Shown piece after piece: positions 62,499 to 64,000 of a stretch of DNA of 64,000 bases. Made by a program: the position numbers and the translations under genes. The notes under the pieces were generated by a model. That model saw only the letters and a list, made by a program, of their open reading frames with translations. It was not told where the DNA came from and did not search any database. The stretch spans positions 496,001-560,000 of the forward strand of contig NZ_JAKZHX010000001.1 of NCBI RefSeq assembly GCF_022568815.1, written 5' to 3'. The DNA comes from Undibacterium paludis (GTDB taxonomy: Bacteria > Pseudomonadota > Gammaproteobacteria > Burkholderiales > Burkholderiaceae_D). The first letter of the stretch is position 1; every line of letters begins with the position of its first letter.

Positions 62499-63854
62499 TT
62501 AATAGCCAATCATTATTTCAAAGCTGGTCTCACCACTATCATTGAGCATCAGCTTGTGGCTGTAGCCGTGCCGGTTCAATACCTCACGCACAAACATCAG
62601 GCCTATGCCCTGCCCGCCCCTTTTTGTCGTAAAAAATGGTGAAAACAACTGGCCCTGCGGCACGTCTGCCAGCAAACCGGCAGAATCAAGAATTGACAAT
62701 TTGATGGAGCGGGAATCAGCATCACACTGCAAGGCCAGATGTACATAGGCTGGTCCGCGATGTCCGCTTCTTACAACAGTCTCCACCGCCTCGATCGCAT
62801 TCTTGACGATATTCAACAGGGCCTGTTCCAGCAAGTGGGCATCGAACATCAATGCCGGTATGGCAGCACGTTCAGTCCAGGAAAACTCTATCCCCAGCTC
62901 ATGACATTGCTGCCTGTACAGATGAACAATGCCATCCAGCATGGCTGCCAGGTCATGCGGTTTCAATTCCGGCTCAGGCATTTTGACAACACGGGTGAAT
63001 CTTTCTATGAACTCACCAAGATTGCCGTTGCGCTTTTTCACAGCCATGATGGCTGTACAAAAGTCTTCACTGTCTTCACGTCGCAATTGTCCACTGTAAT
63101 ACAGCAATGACTCCAGTACCGAGCCCGTAGCCGCCACCGTATTATTGACTTCATGCGCAAGCACGCGTATCAGTTTTTCATACGTGGCTTTTTCTGAATT
63201 GGCCAGTTCTGTCGTTATTTCGTCGACAAGGACAAAATCACGCCTGAAACCACGGTCAAGAAATTGACTGCGCTGGCAACGATAACGCCTGCCGCTGCTG
63301 TCAGCAAAAACCGTACTGTCACCTGACGCCAGTTCATTTAACCTGGCTATCAGGGCATGCCCCTTACCTTCTTCAGTCTCCAATAACTGCTGCAGGCTAT
63401 GCGCTTGGGCATCGCATATACCCAGTAAATCCTGGGCACTGGCATTCATCAGGCTGATCTTGTCATCGAAATCGAATACCATAACAGCAGTCGGTGTCGC
63501 CTCGAGCAGGCGATCGAGAAATCCGCGTTGCTCACCCAATTGCAGCCTTTCCTGGTACAGGGCTTCCAGCATGCGGTTGAACAGGGCAACCAGGCTGTTG
63601 ATTTCGGCATTGCTGTCTGGTTTGATGCGCGTCGCGTAATGCTCGTCCTGCAACAGGTCGTGGAACTGGCGGGCAAAGTCCATGGGCTGCAAAACCTTGT
63701 TGAGCAGCCATATGCCGAGACTCAGGCTGATCAGCAAGCCGGCCTCTATCGCAACGAGCAATAATGGCTGGTTCATATAATAGCTGAACCCCAGTATCAG
63801 GAAAACAGCATGAATGACCAGCAGGTAAGTCAGCAGGCGCCAGCGCAGGCTCAT
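62499..63854 (-). CDS. membrane sensor histidine kinase
   Basis: A 451-residue kinase: two membrane helices within the first 52 residues and almost no periplasmic part, a HAMP-like stretch, a PAS domain near 115-210 (FLDRLLEATPTAVMVFD), and a dimerisation domain with phospho-acceptor His in VLAHEVNNTVAA near 242. The ATPase domain has LLNIVKNAIEAV and GGQGIGLMFV; the usual DxGxG box reads DSAGL. HExNN is a less common form of the His box. Its ATG overlaps the stop of the upstream regulator gene by four bases, so the pair is one two-component system. Confidence 0.9.
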   Translation of the reverse strand: MSLRWRLLTYLLVIHAVFLILGFSYYMNQPLLLVAIEAGLLISLSLGIWLLNKVLQPMDFARQFHDLLQDEHYATRIKPDSNAEINSLVALFNRMLEALYQERLQLGEQRGFLDRLLEATPTAVMVFDFDDKISLMNASAQDLLGICDAQAHSLQQLLETEEGKGHALIARLNELASGDSTVFADSSGRRYRCQRSQFLDRGFRRDFVLVDEITTELANSEKATYEKLIRVLAHEVNNTVAATGSVLESLLYYSGQLRREDSEDFCTAIMAVKKRNGNLGEFIERFTRVVKMPEPELKPHDLAAMLDGIVHLYRQQCHELGIEFSWTERAAIPALMFDAHLLEQALLNIVKNAIEAVETVVRSGHRGPAYVHLALQCDADSRSIKLSILDSAGLLADVPQGQLFSPFFTTKRGGQGIGLMFVREVLNRHGYSHKLMLNDSGETSFEIMIGY

Positions 63855-64000
63855 GGCTGTTCCCTGCCATCTCCATCATGCTCGTCCATACCGTCATTGC
63901 TGCTGATCTGATGTTTTTCCAGCCGCCGGTATAGAGAAAAACGACTCAGTCCCAGGGCTTTGGCAACACGCGTGATATTGCCCTGGTGTTGTTCCATGGC
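63851..64000 (-). CDS. sigma-54-type response regulator, C-terminal end (cut by window edge)
   Basis: Only the last 49 codons are visible: MEQHQGNITRVAKALGLSR, then FSLYRRLEKHQI and a Gly/Asp-rich tail. This is the Fis-type helix-turn-helix that ends NtrC-family activators (typical words are N.t.aAk.LGisR.tLYrKL). The rest, including receiver and AAA+ domains, lies outside the window. Its stop overlaps the start of the kinase gene. Confidence 0.85.
   Translation of the reverse strand, partial: AMEQHQGNITRVAKALGLSRFSLYRRLEKHQISSNDGMDEHDGDGREQP

Noticed and set aside
1..64000. tRNA, rRNA, CRISPR arrays, prophage or insertion-sequence genes
   Set aside because: No regularly spaced repeats, transposase or integrase motifs or tRNA-like cloverleaf ends were noticed on reading; a short tRNA could still be missed without a covariance search.

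Overview
The window reads as chromosomal DNA of a betaproteobacterium, most likely Burkholderiales/Oxalobacteraceae (Undibacterium-like). This is inferred from roughly 50% G+C by eye, a TssQ/TagH-type T6SS accessory set, DUF3034 proteins, a fused isobutyryl-CoA mutase IcmF and many TonB-dependent receptors. No rRNA, tRNA, CRISPR array, integrase or insertion sequence was seen. Two intergenic palindromic repeats (1041-1134 and 53801-53952) share a core.

Layout. 1-972: a partial VOC-family gene, a small cupin and a small lipoprotein. 1149-8328: two large metabolic enzymes, the coenzyme B12-dependent mutase IcmF and a fused indolepyruvate ferredoxin oxidoreductase, both linked to amino-acid/branched-chain catabolism. 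8793-25494: a complete beta-glucan utilisation locus, all on the minus strand: a binding-protein-dependent sugar ABC transporter, a LacI regulator, a cytoplasmic GH1 beta-glucosidase, a TonB-dependent receptor, a GH16 endoglucanase lipoprotein, an exported GH3 glucosidase, glucokinase and a FucP-type sugar importer. Four copies of a LacI-type palindrome (TTGGAAACGTTTCCAA and variants) mark it as a regulon. Polymer would be cut outside, carried through the receptor, trimmed in the periplasm and cytoplasm, and the glucose phosphorylated.

25597-32600: regulators and small units: a LysR gene divergent from a DUF1348 gene; an operon of LysR, LytS-type kinase, LytTR response regulator and acyltransferase with stop/start overlaps; and an Lrp/AsnC regulator divergent from an EamA exporter. 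32686-43322: a signalling/redox cluster with three c-di-GMP enzymes, a periplasmic cupredoxin, a TPR protein, and two tandem copies of a pair made of a DUF3034 outer-membrane-like protein and an exported truncated haemoglobin. I consider this the least understood system in the window.

43421-48971 and 54637-61831: two parts of a probable collagen/proline-peptide utilisation system: a small M9-type collagenase lipoprotein, two related TonB-dependent receptors, two M24 aminopeptidases/prolidases, a proline-racemase-family enzyme with the Cys/Thr signature of trans-3-hydroxy-L-proline dehydratase, and a POT-type peptide transporter. Both divergent promoter regions carry the same 22-bp AT-rich motif (20 of 22 positions identical), which supports common regulation. 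Between the two parts (49021-53419) lies an isolated T6SS-type regulatory module (TssQ lipoprotein, Ser/Thr kinase, PP2C phosphatase, FHA protein TagH) with no T6SS structural genes in view, followed by a small RodZ-like helix-turn-helix membrane protein. 61883-64000 holds a DUF1993 protein and a sensor kinase overlapping the end of a sigma-54-type response regulator cut by the window edge.
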